From contig RPGQ01000006.1 of the NCBI GenBank assembly GCA_004193595.1, positions 24,208 through 88,207 of the forward strand: DNA of 64,000 nt, given 5' to 3'. The notes below the pieces were generated by a model. That model saw nothing but the letters and a program-made list of their open reading frames with translations, was not told the DNA's origin and did not search any database. How positions within the stretch are numbered: the stretch's first letter is position 1; each line of letters begins with the position of its first letter. This document shows, piece after piece, positions 9,315 through 18,826 of the stretch. A program made the translations under genes and the position numbers. The stretch is from Desulfobacteraceae bacterium Eth-SRB2 (GTDB lineage: Bacteria > Desulfobacterota > Desulfobacteria > Desulfobacterales > UBA11574).

Positions 9315-10892
9315 TTAAATGCTTAGGCTTTTGACCTTTAGTTTTACTAAGAAATAATCGAATATTAACCGGGACAGAATAAGGGCGGTAAAAAGACTGG
9401 AAAGTACACCCAAACTGAGTGTTACTGCAAATCCTTTAACCGGACCGGTGCCGAACTGGAACAGGACAAGGGCTGCAATAAGCGTTGTTACATTCGCATC
9501 GAGTATGGTAAGAGAAGCCCTGTCAAAGCCCGAGTCCACCGCCGCTCGCGGTGTCTTGCCGATCCTCATTTCCTCCCGTATCCGTTCGAATATAAGAACA
9601 TTAGCATCGACGGCCATGCCGATCGTGAGGATTATCCCTGCGATACCCGGGAGTGTCAACGTGGCCTGAAGGCCGGCCAGCCCTCCGGCGATCAGGATAA
9701 TATTAAGAATCAGCGCAACGTCTGCGATAAGCCCCGAACCCCTGTAATAGACAATCATGAACAGAATAACGAGGATGCCGCCGACACCCATTGAGATGAG
9801 TCCTTTTCTAATGGAATCGGTTCCAAGAGAAGGACCCACGGTTCTTTCCTCAAGGATGTTGACCGGAGCCGGAAGGGCGCCGGCACGAAGGGCGATGGCA
9901 AGATCACGCGCTTCTTCAGTGGTGAAACGTCCGGTAATTCGGGCCTGACCGCCGGCAATTTTTTCCTGGATAACCGGTGCGGAATAGACTTTGTTATCCA
10001 AAACAATAGCCAGACGTTTTTTTACGTTTGCTTCGGTTATCCGGGCAAAATCCCTTCCCCCTTTTTTGTCGAAATTGATGGAAACATAGGGTTCGTTATA
10101 TTGAGAGTCTATTTGAACCTTTGCATCAGTCAGGTGTGCCCCGGTTAAAAGGGTCCGTTTTTTTATAAGATAGGGAGTTTTTATAACACGCCGTGTTTCC
10201 GGATCTTCTTTAATGCCATAGAGAACCTCGATGCCCGGAGGCACATTCCCTTGAAGGGCGGAATTTAAATCATGGGTTTCATCGACCAATTTGAATTCTA
10301 AAAGAGCGGTCCGTCCGATAAGATCCTTGGCCCTTTTTGTATCTTTGATGCCGGGGAGTTGGATAAGTATGCGTTTTTCACCCTGTTGTCGAATATCAGG
10401 TTCACTGACGCCAAACTGGTCGATCCGATTTCTAATGGTTTCAAGGGCCTGTTCAGTTGCCAGCTTCTTGATTTGACTGGACTCACTGTCAGGAAGATCC
10501 AGTATCATCGTAAGGATTTCGTTGTGGGTTGATTTTGAAAGGATACGCAAATTTTTAAATTCTTTGTCGAGCATTTTTTCAAATTTATCAATGTTTTCTT
10601 GGCCTTGCAACTCCACGGAAATGCGGCTTCCATCCACACGATTCAAGCCGATATGCCGGATATGCTCCGTCTTTAAAAAACTTCGCATTTCCTGGCTGAT
10701 ACGTTCTATGGTGCTTTCCACGGCTTTTTCCGTATCCACTTCAAGTGCGAGGTGCATGCCGCCTTGAAGATCGAGTCCTAAGTTTATCTTTTTATGGGGC
10801 CAGAAAGATGGTTTTATGGTCGGAAGTATGTAAATAACAGCAATGACAATAACTGCAATAACGGAAACCGCCCGCCATGAGAAATTTTTCAA
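9315..10892 (-). CDS. secD: Protein translocase subunit SecD
   Basis: Large subunit of the SecDF complex. The 525 residues open with one transmembrane helix (VIAVIVIAVIYILPTI), followed by the D1 motif NLGLDLQGGMHLALEVD, a long periplasmic P1 domain, and five C-terminal helices with GMAVDANVLIFERIREEMR. The start is TTG at 10892 behind AAGGAAAGGA, chosen because the basic MKNFSW start matches the family and no ATG is available. It sits between yajC and secF in the usual operon order. Confidence 0.98.
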   Translation of the reverse strand: MKNFSWRAVSVIAVIVIAVIYILPTIKPSFWPHKKINLGLDLQGGMHLALEVDTEKAVESTIERISQEMRSFLKTEHIRHIGLNRVDGSRISVELQGQENIDKFEKMLDKEFKNLRILSKSTHNEILTMILDLPDSESSQIKKLATEQALETIRNRIDQFGVSEPDIRQQGEKRILIQLPGIKDTKRAKDLIGRTALLEFKLVDETHDLNSALQGNVPPGIEVLYGIKEDPETRRVIKTPYLIKKRTLLTGAHLTDAKVQIDSQYNEPYVSINFDKKGGRDFARITEANVKKRLAIVLDNKVYSAPVIQEKIAGGQARITGRFTTEEARDLAIALRAGALPAPVNILEERTVGPSLGTDSIRKGLISMGVGGILVILFMIVYYRGSGLIADVALILNIILIAGGLAGLQATLTLPGIAGIILTIGMAVDANVLIFERIREEMRIGKTPRAAVDSGFDRASLTILDANVTTLIAALVLFQFGTGPVKGFAVTLSLGVLSSLFTALILSRLIFDYFLVKLKVKSLSI

Positions 10893-11055
10893 TGATCTTT
10901 TCCTTTCCTTAAGTTGCGCCTAAAATAAAATGATGGCCACTAATCCAAACTGCAGACGGTTGCTCAATCACGCCGAAAACGGATAAAACTTGTGCATAAG
11001 TCATGGTAAAGAAAGAAAATCAGTTAATCTTTTCAAATATAGATAGCTATCTGAA

Positions 11056-11406
11056 TCATCCCTTCTTTTTTTTTGTTTCCTGGGTTTGTGATGTAGTCTG
11101 GACTACCTGGCCGACATTGCCTCGGGCAATCTTTACCCGGACCTTGTCCGCTATTTCAACAGTCATCGTGGCATCATTTACGGCTGTAATTCGACCGTGA
11201 AGACCTCCGCTTGTGATGACACGGTCTCCCTTTTTAAGCCGGGTTATCATTTCACGATGTTCTTTGGTTTTTTTCTGCTGGGGCCGAATAAGCAGAAAAT
11301 AGAATATAACGAACATCAGGATAATAGGGATCAGTGATGAAAATCCTCCTGCTCCCTGACCTGTAATACCTCCGCCTTGGCCCATTGCATAAGCGATATT
11401 TATCAA
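11056..11406 (-). CDS. yajC: Preprotein translocase subunit YajC
   Basis: A 116-residue single-span protein. The N-terminus is Gly-rich (GQGGGITGQGAGG), then comes a helix (LIPIILMFVIFYFLLIRPQQ) ending in the family signature RPQQKKTKEH. A cytoplasmic domain with LKKGDRVITSGGLHGRI and a lysine-rich tail follow. The start is TTG at 11406, seven bases after a perfect AAGGAGG. It is the first gene of the yajC-secD-secF set and associates with SecDF at the translocon. Confidence 0.96.
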   Translation of the reverse strand: MINIAYAMGQGGGITGQGAGGFSSLIPIILMFVIFYFLLIRPQQKKTKEHREMITRLKKGDRVITSGGLHGRITAVNDATMTVEIADKVRVKIARGNVGQVVQTTSQTQETKKKKG

Positions 11407-11764
11407 GACAAATCCTCCTTGTATGGAAATAGTATCGTTTTTTTAACAAATCGATTTTTCCACGAGTTTTATTCGCCTCAGGTGTGATTTTTCAACAAAA
11501 ATTTAATTATACCTAAAGCGGTAATATTTTAAAAAAGCTAAAAAGACCCCTTAATTTTTTGTATTAAAAAAGTTTAAAAAACGGCGCTGATATACTGCAA
11601 TTGAATGCATACGTCAAATGTTTATTTCATTATAGAAAACATGGTTCAAAGAACCGGGTCAAAGATCGACGGCTTTGAGATAAAAAAATACTTCGGGGTG
11701 CTTAATGTCCGGAAAACAGGAATGATGGTATGTCGGATCCTTTGGGTCCGAATTTTCAGTCAAA
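11407..11764. other. Gap between yajC and the LysM-like gene; no gene seen
   Basis: This 358-base stretch must carry the promoter for the minus-strand yajC operon, but I see no clear -10/-35 pair. A possible plus-strand reading frame here runs into the antisense of the next gene and has no family features. Confidence 0.5.
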
Positions 11765-12523
11765 TTAATTTGGCGGTATCCAGAGCGTTTCACCGTCAAA
11801 TTGAATGCGATTTACATGTTCGTAATCGATGAGATCCAGAAGTGCGAAAATTTGGTCCATATTATAGATAACCACCTTACTCAAGGGATATATCAGGTTA
11901 AGATCAACATCTATTTTGCGTTCTTTTATGTTGTAAATATTCACCGTTCTTTCAGAAAATTTAAGAAGTTTACCAACCCCCGAGCTTTGCCCCCCCCTTT
12001 TAGGTTCGTCGGCAAGGGGTGAAAGGGAGATGCCTTTATGAGCAAAGTAATCTTTCAGGAAATTAAAATGTATATTCCAGATATTGTCTCTAGACTGAAC
12101 GACGTATATTCCGAATGATTCTGAATTTTTCATTGGACCCATTTTTTTTGACTTGAGGTCCCTTTCAACAATATCACCGCTTTTAATACGTATTTTATCC
12201 AAAATTTCCTGCATGGAGACTGTTGAATCACCGATTTTAAAAGATTCATCAGATTTTGTAATAATGTCGACCCCTTTTTCAACTCCGTATTCTGCCTTGC
12301 GTTTTTGCATAAGCGCTTTGAGCTCTTTGTCTTTTTCGATGTTATTGTAATCAATGACACTTTTTGTTGTTGGAGGTAGATGAACTTTTTCAGGCTCATT
12401 TTTAGTATTGACCGTTGAATCTCTCTTCAACCAAAACCATAAACCGGCAACTGAGATAAGGATTATACAGCTTACTGCAATTCCTATGGCTTTACTTGAT
12501 ATTTGAAAGGTTTTCTTTTGCAT
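11765..12523 (-). CDS. Membrane-anchored protein with LysM-like C-terminal part, unknown role
   Basis: A 252-residue protein with a short cytoplasmic N-terminus, one transmembrane segment (residues about 13-31, IGIAVSCIILISVAGLWFWL) and a charged periplasmic region. Residues about 149-167 (FGIYVVQSRDNIWNIHFN) resemble the opening of a LysM peptidoglycan-binding repeat, and the chain ends in FDGETLWIPPN, as LysM-type domains often do. The middle (LNLIYPLSKVVIYNMDQIF) is not recognised. It lies downstream of RNase G on the same strand, separated by a strong hairpin, so it is probably transcribed alone. A cell-wall role is inferred only from the LysM-like piece. Confidence 0.7.
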   Translation of the reverse strand: MQKKTFQISSKAIGIAVSCIILISVAGLWFWLKRDSTVNTKNEPEKVHLPPTTKSVIDYNNIEKDKELKALMQKRKAEYGVEKGVDIITKSDESFKIGDSTVSMQEILDKIRIKSGDIVERDLKSKKMGPMKNSESFGIYVVQSRDNIWNIHFNFLKDYFAHKGISLSPLADEPKRGGQSSGVGKLLKFSERTVNIYNIKERKIDVDLNLIYPLSKVVIYNMDQIFALLDLIDYEHVNRIQFDGETLWIPPN

Positions 12524-12611
12524 AACAATAACGGTATCCTAAAAAGTCAAAAAATGATTTTTAATAAATATTATAAGTTTTAGTTTCTGAATGGTGAACT
12601 TATTTTTTCAT

Positions 12612-12677
12612 GACCCTAACTCGGACAAGTCCGCCTCACTCCGATCGGAAGGAGGGGGGCTTGTCCGGGTTGGGGTC
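12612..12677. terminator. Long hairpin between RNase G and the LysM-like gene
   Basis: Arms GACCCTAACTCGGACAAG and CTTGTCCGGGTTGGGGTC pair over 18 bp with two G:T wobbles around a 30-base loop. It lies six bases downstream of the RNase G stop (minus strand) and is a good candidate terminator, though there is no long U-run. Confidence 0.6.
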
Positions 12678-12682
12678 GTGTT

Positions 12683-14143
12683 TTACTGTTCACAAATAAT
12701 CTTACTCATTCCGCGGACCAAAGTGTTGTCTCCTTGGATGGAGATGGAAAGATTGCGCCTTATTTCCAGGTCAAGAATCTCCTTGCGTTTCTTATTCAAA
12801 AGATAGTCGGCCACTACCGACGGGACGATTCCTTTTACTTTTGAGATGTTATCTTTTAAGGTTTCAAGACGAAGTTTTCGGAGAAAGTCGAGGACCAGCA
12901 TCTCAGTGGAAAGTATAAGTCCTTTGCCTCCGCAATGGCTGCAGGATTCAAAACTGCTGGATTCAATGGAGGGCCTGAGCCGCTGTCTTGACATTTCCAT
13001 GAGTCCGAACATTGAAATCTTGCCGATCTTTGTTTTGGCCTTGTCGTATTTTACATTGTTTTTGACGGCCCTAAAAACTTCTATTTTATTTTTGGAATCT
13101 CTCATGTCGATAAAATCGATTACGATAAGACCGCCCAAATCTCTGAGTCGCAGCTGACGGGAAATCTCCTCGGCTGCTTCAATATTGGTCTGAAGAGCGG
13201 TCTGTTCAATTGATTTTTTTTGAGTGGCCTTTCCTGAATTGACGTCAATGGCAACCAGCGCTTCTGTCTGTGTTATTATAATATCCCCACCGGATTTTAA
13301 TTTAACACGGCTTTTATATATGGATGCAATCTGTTCTTCCAACTGGTATTTTGTGAATATGGGCCTGTCCGTTTTATAGTGTTTGACAATCTTGGTATGT
13401 TTTGGGGAAATGATTTTAACAAAGTTTTTAGCTTCGTGATATACTGTGACATCATCTATGAGGATTTCGGTCACATCGGAGGTGAAATAGTCGCGTATGG
13501 ATCTTAAAACAAGGTTTTGCTCCTTGTAAATTAATACCGGGGGGGTTGCTTTGGCCACATCTTTTTTGATGTTTTTCCAGAGCCGCAACAGATATCTTAA
13601 ATCCCTGGACATACTCATTTTGGTACAGTTTATTCCGGCGGTTCGGACGATGATGCCTAATCCTTCAGTCAATTTGAGATTGTTGATCATATCTTTAAGG
13701 CGGCTTCGCTCATCTTCATCTTCTATTTTGCGTGAAATGCCACGGTTATCGCTTCCGGGCATAAGCACCAGGTATCTTCCCGGGAGAGATATGTAAGTTG
13801 TGAGCATGGCCCCTTTTGTCATGAACGGGTCTTTTATGACCTGTACCAGGAGTTCCTGGCCGCGCCTCACCATTTTTTTTATGGATTTGTCTTTTGAAAG
13901 ATTGTCCTGAAAATATTCGCTATGGATTTCATGCTTCTGAAGAAATCCATGGCGATCCGCTCCGTAGTCTACGAATACGGCTTGGAGGCTCGGCTCAACA
14001 CGTGAAATAACGGCTTTGTATATGTTGCCGTGAATAATTTCCCTTGCGGCACTTTCGATATGAAATTCTTCGAGTTTCATATCTTTTACTTTTGCAATCC
14101 TGCATTCCTCAGGATCTATGGCATTAATAAGGATCTTGCTCAT
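12683..14143 (-). CDS. rng: Ribonuclease G/E family protein
   Basis: Single-strand endoribonuclease of the RNase E/G family, acting in rRNA maturation and mRNA decay. From the ATG at 14143 the protein is 486 residues, begins MSKILINAIDPEECRIA as family members do, and has the S1 part (RVEPSLQAVFVDYGADRHGFLQ), the catalytic-core motifs LVAIDVNSGKAT and VIDFIDMRD that supply the metal-binding aspartates, and the zinc-link CSHCGGKG. It lacks the long disordered tail of RNase E, which is why I call it the RNase G type. An in-frame GTG at 14191 would add 16 residues, but the added sequence is not family-like. Confidence 0.93.
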   Translation of the reverse strand: MSKILINAIDPEECRIAKVKDMKLEEFHIESAAREIIHGNIYKAVISRVEPSLQAVFVDYGADRHGFLQKHEIHSEYFQDNLSKDKSIKKMVRRGQELLVQVIKDPFMTKGAMLTTYISLPGRYLVLMPGSDNRGISRKIEDEDERSRLKDMINNLKLTEGLGIIVRTAGINCTKMSMSRDLRYLLRLWKNIKKDVAKATPPVLIYKEQNLVLRSIRDYFTSDVTEILIDDVTVYHEAKNFVKIISPKHTKIVKHYKTDRPIFTKYQLEEQIASIYKSRVKLKSGGDIIITQTEALVAIDVNSGKATQKKSIEQTALQTNIEAAEEISRQLRLRDLGGLIVIDFIDMRDSKNKIEVFRAVKNNVKYDKAKTKIGKISMFGLMEMSRQRLRPSIESSSFESCSHCGGKGLILSTEMLVLDFLRKLRLETLKDNISKVKGIVPSVVADYLLNKKRKEILDLEIRRNLSISIQGDNTLVRGMSKIICEQ

Positions 14144-14684
14144 AATATATCGGTTCTTCAACACCGGGATTGATGCTTTTATTTTAAGCACTTTCTTTCT
14201 TAAATAAATATGAAATTGTCATATACAAGTCAAACAATTTCTTATCCCTTGCTATTTATATCATGTTGTGGCATGTGAAAATAATTTGTTGAAACCTAAG
14301 TTGAGCGATTTTTTGCGAAGAGATGTGCTGAGATCTTGATGCATAAGGGTTCGCGAAAACCATCCCGAAAAGACATGGGGATGGATATGTCGATGATTTT
14401 CTAGGATCCTTGATGCGCAAGTCCAAGATCCCGCGTCAGCGGGGAGATCGGTGCAGATCGAGTAAAAAATCGCTCAATTTAGGTGAAAGTATAGTTAGGT
14501 GTAACCCCATCTGGATAAACTGGAAAAGAAAAAGATTTTTTATTACAAAAACCTGAAAAAATAAAAATTTCGTACGTTAAGATTAACTTTAATTCTTTCC
14601 ATAAAATGTCACAAAACCGCCTTTGGAGGGCACAAGATTTATCATTAAGAAACTAAACCATGCAAGTGAGGTAGCGTAGATATA
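14144..14684. other. Divergent gap between rng and leuS with a TIR element
   Basis: A 540-base gap that must hold divergent promoters for rng and leuS. Positions 14293-14484 are a dispersed repeat (listed separately). The rest is AT-rich; I see no further gene or convincing promoter pair. Confidence 0.5.
14293..14484 (+). repeat. Dispersed TIR element, family A, copy 1
   Basis: The ends read AACCTAAGTTGAGCGATTTT and AAAATCGCTCAATTTAGGT, an imperfect terminal inverted repeat of about 22 bp. The interior (GAGATGTGCTGAGATCTTG, AAGGGTTCGCGAAAACC, GATATGTCGA, AGATCGAGTAAAAAATCGCTC) recurs at 18340-18502 in the opposite orientation. No coding capacity. Size and TIRs fit a MITE. Confidence 0.85.
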
Positions 14685-17276
14685 ATGGATGAAAGATACA
14701 ATCCTAAAACCATAGAATCCAAGTGGCAAAATTTCTGGAAAACATCCAAGCTTTTTAAGGTCAAAGAGGATCCGGGTAAGGAAAAATATTATCTTCTGGA
14801 AATGTTTCCCTATCCGTCCGGCAACATACACATGGGGCATGTAAGGAACTATACCATCGGTGATGTGGTTGCAAGGTACAAAAGAATGCGGGGATTCAAT
14901 GTTCTTCATCCCATGGGATGGGACGCATTCGGTATGCCGGCGGAAAACGCCGCAATCGCAAACAACACCCATCCCGCCAAATGGACCTATGAAAATATTG
15001 ATACCATGCAATTTCAGCTAAAACGTATCGGTTTTTCATACGACTGGGACAGGGAAATCGCTACGTGCAGTCCTGAATATTACCGGTGGGAACAATGGCT
15101 CTTTTTAAAAATGTACGAAAAGGGAATGATCTATCGAAAGGAATCTTTTTTGAACTGGTGTGAACACTGCCAGACGGTTTTGGCCAACGAGCAGGTGGAA
15201 GCCGGCATGTGCTGGCGCTGTGGCAAGACGGTTCGGCAGAAAAAACTCTGGCAATGGTTTTTCCGTATTACAGATTACGCGGAAGATCTACTGGCATATT
15301 GCGACAAACTTTCCGGATGGCCTGAAAAGGTTATCACCATGCAGAAGAACTGGATAGGAAAGAGTGTGGGTGCGGAAATTCGATTTCCCATAGAGAATAC
15401 AGATGAACAGATACCGGTTTTTACAACCCGGCAGGATACGGTTTATGGCGCAACGTTTATGTGCCTTGCTCCGGAGCATCCGCTGGTATTAAACTTGTCG
15501 AAAGGGACGCCTCGGGAAGACAAAGTTCGCGAATTTGTCGAACACATATCCCTGCAGGACCGATCGATCCGGGCGGTGGAAAGTTATGAGAAAGAGGGCG
15601 TATTTACCGGCGCTTATTGCCTCAATCCCCTGAGCGGCGCACGGATGCCGATTTATACCGCAAACTTTGCACTCATGGAGTATGGCACGGGAGCGGTTAT
15701 GTCCGTTCCCGCACATGACCAGCGGGATTTCGATTTTGCTCGAAAATACAACCTGGATATCGTGGTGGTCGTAAAACCGTATGATGACGATCTGGATTCC
15801 GTAACCATGACCGAAGCATACACCGGTGAAGGTGTGATGGTCAATTCCGGCCGGTTTGACGGAATGGACAACGTCACGGCACTTGACGAAATTGCTTCTT
15901 TTCTGGAGCAGGAAGGAATGGGCAAAAAGACCACCAGTTTCAGGTTGAGGGACTGGGGTATTTCAAGGCAGCGATACTGGGGTGCGCCGATTCCCATGAT
16001 TCATTGCAAAAAATGCGGTATTGTTCCCGTGCCGGAGAAGGATCTTCCCATTTTGCTCCCGGAGAATGTCGATCTTCTGGAGGGCGGAAGGTCGCCCCTT
16101 GGGGCTCTCGATTATTTTGCAAAGGCAACCTGCCCCGCTTGCGGAAGCCCTGAGGCCAGAAGAGAGACAGACACAATGGACACCTTCGTAGAATCTTCAT
16201 GGTATTATGAAAGATACTGCAGCCCGAATTATGATAAGGGTATGTTTGACAAAACGGCCGTAGATTACTGGATGCCCGTGGATCAATATATCGGCGGCGT
16301 TGAGCATGCTATTTTACATCTGCTCTATTCAAGGTATTATACCCGAGTGTTGAACGACTTTGGGCTTGTAAAATACAAGGAACCTTTTACCCGGCTTTTG
16401 ACACAGGGGATGGTCTGTAAAGAGACGGTATCCTGTCCGGAACACGGTTTTCTTTTCCCTGAAGAGGTGGAAGGGAGTGGCGAAAACCGGCATTGTAAAA
16501 AATGTGGCAAGGAGGTTACCCTTGGCCGGGTTGAAAAAATGTCCAAGTCGAAAAAGAACGTTATTGATCCGAATACTCTTCTTGAAAAATACGGAGCTGA
16601 TACAACGAGACTTTTTTGCCTTTTTGCAGCTCCGCCGGAAAGGGATCTTGAATGGAGCGAGCAAGGTGTTGAAGGTGGGTATCGCTTTCTCAATCGTGTC
16701 TGGCGCCTTGCTTGGAACTGGATTGATCTAATAAAGGATGCCCCCCCTTTTGATGGAAGCCCCGATCTTCTGGAAGGAGAAACCCGTGAAATATTCAAAA
16801 AAACCCATGCGACCATATATAAAGTTTCAAAAGATATAGAAGACCGGTTCCATTTTAATACGGCAATTAGTGCAATCATGGAACTTGTGAATACCATGTA
16901 CGGAATCGATCCGGTAAAAAATGATACTCAAGATACCAAGGTCATGCGATTTGCCATGGAATCTGTTGCGCTCCTTTTGTCGCCAATTGTCCCACATTTT
17001 GCCGAAGAGCTCTGGGCGGCCCTGGGATTTGAGTCAAGTGTTCTATTGGCATCATGGCCGTCATACAGGGATGTCGCCCTGTTAAAGGATGAACTTTTGA
17101 TCGTGATTCAGGTAAACGGCAAACTAAGAAGCAAATTCCGTGTTGATGTGGATGCGGACGATAATACAATCAAAGCGTTGGCCCTTTCGGACGAGCGTGT
17201 TCAAAAATTTATAACTAATAAAACGATTAAGAAAGTTATTGTGGTCAAGAAGAAACTTGTGAATATCGTGGTGTAA
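14685..17276 (+). CDS. leuS: Leucyl-tRNA synthetase
   Basis: Class I synthetase charging tRNA-Leu; 863 residues, the usual bacterial size. The HIGH motif is HMGH at 49-52 within [18 protein letters not shown]. The KMSKS loop is at 618-622 ([10 protein letters not shown]). The CP1 editing domain carries [13 protein letters not shown] and the [14 protein letters not shown] segment. Two zinc-ribbon-like Cys pairs ([22 protein letters not shown]) are present. The start at 14685 follows GTGAGG. lptE begins one base after its stop. Confidence 0.99.
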   Translation: MDERYNPKTIESKWQNFWKTSKLFKVKEDPGKEKYYLLEMFPYPSGNIHMGHVRNYTIGDVVARYKRMRGFNVLHPMGWDAFGMPAENAAIANNTHPAKWTYENIDTMQFQLKRIGFSYDWDREIATCSPEYYRWEQWLFLKMYEKGMIYRKESFLNWCEHCQTVLANEQVEAGMCWRCGKTVRQKKLWQWFFRITDYAEDLLAYCDKLSGWPEKVITMQKNWIGKSVGAEIRFPIENTDEQIPVFTTRQDTVYGATFMCLAPEHPLVLNLSKGTPREDKVREFVEHISLQDRSIRAVESYEKEGVFTGAYCLNPLSGARMPIYTANFALMEYGTGAVMSVPAHDQRDFDFARKYNLDIVVVVKPYDDDLDSVTMTEAYTGEGVMVNSGRFDGMDNVTALDEIASFLEQEGMGKKTTSFRLRDWGISRQRYWGAPIPMIHCKKCGIVPVPEKDLPILLPENVDLLEGGRSPLGALDYFAKATCPACGSPEARRETDTMDTFVESSWYYERYCSPNYDKGMFDKTAVDYWMPVDQYIGGVEHAILHLLYSRYYTRVLNDFGLVKYKEPFTRLLTQGMVCKETVSCPEHGFLFPEEVEGSGENRHCKKCGKEVTLGRVEKMSKSKKNVIDPNTLLEKYGADTTRLFCLFAAPPERDLEWSEQGVEGGYRFLNRVWRLAWNWIDLIKDAPPFDGSPDLLEGETREIFKKTHATIYKVSKDIEDRFHFNTAISAIMELVNTMYGIDPVKNDTQDTKVMRFAMESVALLLSPIVPHFAEELWAALGFESSVLLASWPSYRDVALLKDELLIVIQVNGKLRSKFRVDVDADDNTIKALALSDERVQKFITNKTIKKVIVVKKKLVNIVV

Positions 17277-17819
17277 GTGATGAAATTAACTGCAGAAGGA
17301 TCATTGTTTGTTAAAAAGAAATATGCCTGGGCGATCATTTTGTTGGGGTTTCTTTTTTCGGCTTGCGGTTACCAATTTACCGGCGGAGGAAGTCTTCCAT
17401 CCGGTATAACATCGGTTAGTGTAGAGATGTTTCAAAACCGCACCGCAGAAACCGGGGTGGAGACTATCATTACCAATGATCTCATATATGAATTTACCCG
17501 GCGTGAGCAGGTGATTGTTACCGGAAGTGACAAGGCCGATGCAATTCTTACCGGTGTTGTTCGATCGATAAGTGAAAGAACGATCTCCCACACAGGAGAG
17601 TATACCTCCAATGAAAGACGGGTTGAAGTTAAAGTCGATTTAAAATTAACCGGTCGGTCCGGCGGGGTCATATGGTCTGCAAAAGGCGTTTCCGACAACG
17701 AGGCCTATAAGGTAATGCCCGAAAAACAGTCTACAGAACGTAAAAAACGGGAAGCGATAAAAAGGCTTTCTAAAAGGCTTTCGGAAACTATTTTCAATGA
17801 TTTAACCGCTGATTTTTAA
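17277..17819 (+). CDS. lptE: LPS-assembly lipoprotein LptE
   Basis: Outer-membrane lipoprotein that plugs the LptD barrel for lipopolysaccharide insertion. It has a basic start, a signal helix and the lipobox LFSA-C with Cys30, followed by GYQF, typical of LptE, and later SGITSVSVEMFQNRT and the YTSNERRVEVKVDLKL strand region. 180 residues from GTG 17277; the ATG at 17280 is equally possible. It follows leuS directly, as in many proteobacteria, which points to an operon. Its presence shows a lipopolysaccharide-bearing outer membrane. Confidence 0.9.
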   Translation: MMKLTAEGSLFVKKKYAWAIILLGFLFSACGYQFTGGGSLPSGITSVSVEMFQNRTAETGVETIITNDLIYEFTRREQVIVTGSDKADAILTGVVRSISERTISHTGEYTSNERRVEVKVDLKLTGRSGGVIWSAKGVSDNEAYKVMPEKQSTERKKREAIKRLSKRLSETIFNDLTADF

Positions 17820-17854
17820 AAGAATCCATCTCACAGCCATATAACAAAATCAGC

Positions 17855-17921
17855 GAGACCTTTGAAAAATGCTCAATCTGACGCCGGAATTGGGGAAAAG
17901 GGGGCGTTTTTCAAAGGTCTC
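17855..17921. terminator. Hairpin between convergent lptE and rpsT (repeat family B, short copy)
   Basis: Arms GAGACCTTTGAAAAATG and CGTTTTTCAAAGGTCTC make a 17-bp stem. It lies between two convergent genes and can end transcription from both. The same arms bound a longer element at 26917-27155, so this hairpin is also a member of a mobile or dispersed family. Confidence 0.75.
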
Positions 17922-17989
17922 TCCGCTTTCATTTTGCAGTATACGCTTTCTGACGGTTCGAACGTGCCGTGACCCGTGAGAAACTCGGG

Positions 17990-18256
17990 TTAGGTTGACA
18001 TGGTATTTACAAGTCTGGAGAGGCGGGAAATTTTTCGAGATGCGGTTTTCCTGTGGATCACACCCTTTTTTGCTGCATTATCGATTATAGATTTTGCAAT
18101 ATTGAGTTCAGCCAGTGCCGTTTCATTCGATTTTTCGCTAACAGTTTGTCGTACGACTTTGACGATATTCTTTATTCTTGTTTTCGAAGATTTGTTTTGC
18201 AGGCGCTTTTTTTCGTTCTGACGCGCACGTTTTATCGCAGATTTATGATTAGCCAA
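17990..18256 (-). CDS. rpsT: 30S ribosomal protein S20
   Basis: 88-residue basic three-helix protein that binds the 5' domain of 16S rRNA. It opens MANHKSAIKRARQNEKKR, the family signature, and contains TRIKNIVKVVRQ. The start is TTG at 18256 after AAAGGAG; the non-AUG start is common for rpsT, which represses its own translation. It is a lone minus-strand gene between lptE and murJ. Confidence 0.98.
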   Translation of the reverse strand: MANHKSAIKRARQNEKKRLQNKSSKTRIKNIVKVVRQTVSEKSNETALAELNIAKSIIDNAAKKGVIHRKTASRKISRLSRLVNTMST

Positions 18257-18300
18257 TTTTATCAGCTCCTTTTATTCTAATGTTATAAATAAAATCAGCA

Positions 18301-18329
18301 TTCATACAGATTCATAGGAGAAATGTCAA
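18301..18329 (-). promoter_or_regulatory. Putative sigma-70 promoter of rpsT
   Basis: On the minus strand: TTGACA at 18329-18324, a 17-base spacer, and TATGAA at 18306-18301, about 45 bases before the rpsT start. The same TTGACA-17-TATGAA pair is found before tRNA-Gly. Confidence 0.6.
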
Positions 18330-18339
18330 GCTTTATTTT

Positions 18340-18502
18340 AACCTAAACAGAGCGATTTTTTACTCGATCTGAACCGATTTCTTGCGCCTCAAGGATCCGC
18401 GAAAATCCTCGACATATCCACGGGTATGCCTACGGTTTTCGCGAACCCTTATGCAACAAGATCTCAGCACATCTCTTTGCAAAAAATCGCTCAACTTAGG
18501 TT
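18340..18502 (-). repeat. Dispersed TIR element, family A, copy 2 (inverted)
   Basis: Read on the minus strand it starts AACCTAAGTTGAGCGATTTT, continues GAGATGTGCTGAGATCTTG, AAGGGTTCGCGAAAACC and GATATGTCGA, and ends AAAAAATCGCTCTGTTTAGG. It matches the copy at 14293 closely but lacks about 30 bases of its interior. It lies upstream of rpsT and murJ. Confidence 0.85.
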
Positions 18503-18826
18503 TAAGTTAAGCAATTCGAACTTAGGGGCTTGGCCCCATTTGGAATAGTGGCCCCGGTGAAATAGAAAAAAGTTACACCCCGGTTAAACAAATTTCTGGT
18601 TTAACCGAGCCCCGATAGCGGGATCTTCGCTTCGCTTCGACAGGCTGGGTAAAAATGACGGAATAACCAGATTGCTAAAAAAACCTGTAATTACGATAAG
18701 TTGGTAAATTTCCAAGTAACTTCTCAATAAGTTCTGGTGTATAAAATGATCATATTGACCCGCCAACTGATAATAAAATGTAACCTGTCTGGAACTCGCA
18801 TTTAAGTGAGACTAAAGGAAAAACAG
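18503..18826. other. Gap before murJ; repeat module, no gene
   Basis: No gene seen. Positions 18618-18646 (GCGGGATCTTCGCTTCGCTT, ending CGACAGGCT) match 26967-26995 at 28 of 29 bases, so this is a second dispersed module. The stretch must also carry the murJ promoter, which I cannot place. Confidence 0.55.

Noticed and set aside
11605..11832. 75-codon open frame on the plus strand
   Set aside because: It overlaps the coding end of the LysM-like gene, has no ribosome site and no family features.
16337..16897. 186-codon frame on the minus strand inside leuS
   Set aside because: It is the antisense shadow of a strongly supported synthetase gene.
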